A DNA stretch of 64,000 nt from Phaseolus vulgaris (taxonomy: Eukaryota > Streptophyta > Magnoliopsida > Fabales > Fabaceae), in contig NC_023751.2 in NCBI RefSeq assembly GCF_000499845.2, forward strand, positions 37,375,309-37,439,308, in the 5' to 3' direction. Shown piece by piece: positions 60,956 through 64,000 of this stretch; within the stretch, counting starts at the first letter, position 1, and every line of letters begins with the position of its first letter. The notes beneath the pieces are model-generated. The model searched no databases. It was not told the DNA's origin and worked only from the letters and a program-made list of their open reading frames with translations. Position numbers and translations under genes: made by a program.

Positions 60956-62879
60956 GAAAAAAAAATTATGTTCACTTAATAATATGTTTAATGGAATTGG
61001 GATTTTCAAAAAGATATCCCTGGTTACATCCTATAATTATGTGATATGAATGAGATAGGGTAGAATGAGAGGAAATTTTTGATTGGAGAGGAAAAGTAGT
61101 CAAAGGGTTTAATGGCAGTCACGATTAAAATTTATGGAAGACATGACTAAAAATATGAGGACAGTGTAGCAGTTGTATTGCAAGCCACCAACTTTTCTCT
61201 TCTTCTATCCTATAAATCAAACCTAAAATTTGTTTTACTTGTGTTCTAATACTTTGCTTACAAGTTTAAGTAACATGCAAATGCACCTACCTCAAGTTTT
61301 TTCTTCTGTTTCACAATTACTTTTGCTACTTTTTTTGTTCCAAAACAATGTATCCCTGAGTTCTAATTTATGGAATTAATGTCACTGACTCACTATGTAC
61401 AGAGCAGATTCTCAAATAGTTTCCCACTTGAAAAAATAAATGCATGTAAATAACAAACAATAGTGAAATCATGTGTTCTCAAGAATCAGAAATTTTAAAC
61501 CTTTTGCCTTTAATATAAACGAATATGTTTAAGTGATTTGCAAGATACAAGAAAAAAAAAGGAGTCGAATTTTATCTTTAAAATATTGATAGATCTTTTG
61601 TGAATCACATTAAATTAAAGATGCAAAGTAATTCATTTTTTTGTAATTTATCTAATTATAACATGTGAATTCATCAATTACAAAATATAAAAGAAATGGA
61701 TCGAATCAAATTCATCTTTTTAGTTTTATAAATGATTAATGTTTTATTCAATAAATCCTCTTTCCAATAGTATCAATACTTAATGAATCAAAATTAATCC
61801 AACTATTTTTTCATAACTATTCTTCAAAAAACTTACTCTAAAAGTTTTCAATTTTTTTTTGTAATTTAAAAAAATTATAACTAATTTTTTAAATTTGTTA
61901 ACATTATTTTTGTGTGAATGAATTTGATATCACCAATAAAAAAGAATATATTTAAAAAGATACAACACTACAATGTGAAAAATTATGTATTTTTAGGAAT
62001 GCACTTTTTAATGATTGGAGATTCGTTAAAATATAAGATTATATAAGTAATAACACAAGATTATGTGTAAATATGTAAAATTAGGATTAGTCCTTTTAGT
62101 TATTTAAGTTTATGGTTAAAAGCTAATCTAATAAAAAGCCTAGCTACTTAGTAACTAATTATAGATCCTATGTTAAAAGGTTTGCTACGTAGAAAGGTAG
62201 GCATTTCAAATTGCAATGTTGAATTTTGTGTTGAAAAACTCGTCACATTGTATTTCTATTTATCTTCAAACGTACAAAGTCTTAAAAATTAACAAAAATA
62301 AAGAAACTTCAGATGTTAAATAGCCGATTAGAAATGGTTTAATATTGGATTAGATTTTTGTTGATTTTTTTATAGGATTTGTTATCGGATAATGTATTAG
62401 GAAACTTTTTAAATAATTTGTTGAACCATTAAGTTTAATTAGTTAGATGATTAGGGTAATTTTAGATCCATAATACAAATAGTCATATGTTAATTAACTT
62501 GTATAAATAGTTCTATTTCATTTGTGAATAAAATTTTATGATTTGAATGAAATTCTTTCTATGTTTGATTTTTATATTTGATACTAATTCAAAGTAATAT
62601 ATTTTTTAACTTACCAATCATTTTATGATCTTGGTGTTATTCTTTATGTTTCTTTCATATTTGTTTTTCCTATATCTTAATTTCTTGTTGAACTCTATTT
62701 GATGCTAAATAGATACAGTGTTAAGATTGATCTTGAATAAAGATCATTTCTTTGTGGAGATTGTAGGAAGATGAGAAAAAGATAGCTTGAGTTAGTGAAG
62801 ATATAAAGTATGCAAGCCAAAGGGAATTGAAAACTGGTGCATTTTCAATATGCAGGTGTCAAAGTAACATCTTCCTTTA
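60956..62879. other. Gene-free AT-rich stretch
   Basis: No supportable gene, RNA or repeat family. A possible remnant of LINE sequence may begin near 62750. Confidence 0.4.
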
Positions 62880-63690
62880 AAATGGATCCAAAGTGGATGG
62901 TTCATGTTGAAAAAGGAGCAGTTTGGTACATATCTTGCAGGGAGTGTTAGGGTTTGTGATGGACAATAACAGGTGGAATCCTTAAATATCCTCTAACATG
63001 GTGGAGGGACCTATGCAGTATCAAACATGTGAGAAATGTAAATTCAAACTGGTTTCAAAAAGGAGTGGCTAGGAAAGTTTGGAATGGAGTATGAGAGTTT
63101 GGAATGATACATGTTTTTTATGGGTCCAAGTTTAGAAGACTTTTCTTTCCTGGGTTGTATTATCAATTATTGGGAGATAAACATGCTGGTGTAGCCCACA
63201 AAGGTGATTGCTGTCACATAATGTTTTTTAAGGATGAAACAGAGATTGAGGAAGAGATTCCTTGTGTATGAAGATGAGTTATTTGTTGATGAGAAACTTA
63301 TTGGCTTCAGTCTCTGTTTGCTCATGAAAATTCAGATGATTGATCAGTACGGAAATTGGACATCTCACATGCTCACAATCAAATGTACCAAACTTTTCAG
63401 GAAAGTTAGATGTGAGATTCTTAGAAAAATTAAAATACATAAATTGATTTTAGCTTGTAAAAGAAATTTGATGTATCCAAACAAGTCCTTACTCTAAGAT
63501 CAGCTTATCTTCTCTTCAAATTCAAGCTAGTTTTCATGTTTCTATCAGCCCCTTAATGAGTTTTTCTTGAGAATTTATTGCTCAGTTCAATATTAAGTTG
63601 TTGGCCTTTTCATGGAAAATTTTGACTGATAGATTGCCCAAGAGGATGAACATGTTGAAGAGAGAGGTCAAAATGAGATTTTATTGTTGT
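62880..63690 (+). pseudogene. Decayed LINE ORF2 fragment (zf-RVT region)
   Basis: Fragments in shifting frames include TWWRDLCSIKHV (about 62998), NWFQKGVARKVWNG (about 63047), FRRLFFPGLYYQLLGDKH (about 63131), and VVGLFMEN-frame-shifted LAFSWKILTDRLPKRMNML (about 63602). The last is the LPTR-like part of the zf-RVT domain. Order and spacing fit the C-terminal half of an L1-type ORF2 on the plus strand. Stops and frameshifts are frequent. Both ends are unclear. Confidence 0.65.
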
Positions 63691-64000
63691 TTTTTGTTGG
63701 TTTTCCACTAGGTAGCTGTTATGCAAATGCAATACAATAGTATTTACTTGATGAAATTGCCATGCATGGATCTCATTAGTCTTAATTTTAGGTTAAAGTA
63801 GATGGACTTGTTCTTATGTTTCTAATAACTTGTGTAGTTATATTATAGAATGAATTAGACTTACGGTAAAAGGTTAAGATTGTAATCAAAATATGATTTA
63901 AGGACTAAAATGACTTTGAATAATTAAGTTTAAGGAATTATTTAAACTTAGTATTATTGGCGGATAATTAAGTGAACAATGTTTGAATCTCCAATTCCTA
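63691..64000. other. Terminal stretch
   Basis: AT-rich. Nothing is recognisable before the window edge. Confidence 0.4.

Overview
This is a plant nuclear window. The genes have introns, the intergenic DNA is very AT-rich, and most of the sequence is transposable-element debris. The host gene families (FAR1-related, DUF1218, TON1-recruiting-motif/DUF4378, single C2H2 QALGGH/EAR finger) and the retroelement styles point to a phaseoloid legume such as Phaseolus or Vigna. That placement is inference from gene and repeat style, since no search was run.

Layout. 1-2186: 3' part of a LINE with a broken ORF2 (RT tail, zf-RVT, RNase H). 2359-2973: solo LTR with a 5-bp target duplication. 6752-9006 (-): three-exon DUF1218 membrane protein. 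9.7-13.3 kb: TRIM fragments and a foldback MITE. 14815-15036 (+): small basic protein gene. 15928-18725 (-): FAR1-RELATED SEQUENCE 11-like gene with a GC-AG intron. 20-34 kb: gene-poor DNA with foldback CACTA-like MITEs and a decayed LINE (28.0-29.6 kb, -). 34365-34934 (+): C2H2 repressor-type zinc finger. 35.2-37.2 kb: MITEs and a 3 x 50-bp tandem repeat. 39936-48731: a complete 8.8-kb LTR retrotransposon with TTTAT target duplications, LTRs about 3% apart, a tRNA-Lys-type PBS and a PPT. It has a gag with one stop, no pol, an internal relic of a related LTR, and a spliced but broken gene on the opposite strand. 49167-49770: second solo LTR of the 2.4-kb family, in opposite orientation. 52674-56570 (+): five-exon TRM6/7/8-like protein. 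57365-57436 (+): tRNA-Pro(UGG). 57977-60005 (-): four-exon secreted glycine-rich protein with a cysteine domain. 60549-60955 (-): TRIM. 62.9-63.7 kb: another decayed LINE.

The seven host genes (six protein-coding, one tRNA) are independent, with no clustered pathway. The most unusual content is the 39.9-48.7 kb element. It combines Ty3/gypsy-type gag, no polymerase, degenerate short-repeat arrays, a captured LTR relic and an antisense spliced gene. Antisense ORFs are known in Tat-lineage retrotransposons, so this is a notable non-autonomous example, not a clearly new system. I found no CRISPR array, biosynthetic cluster or immune-receptor cluster.
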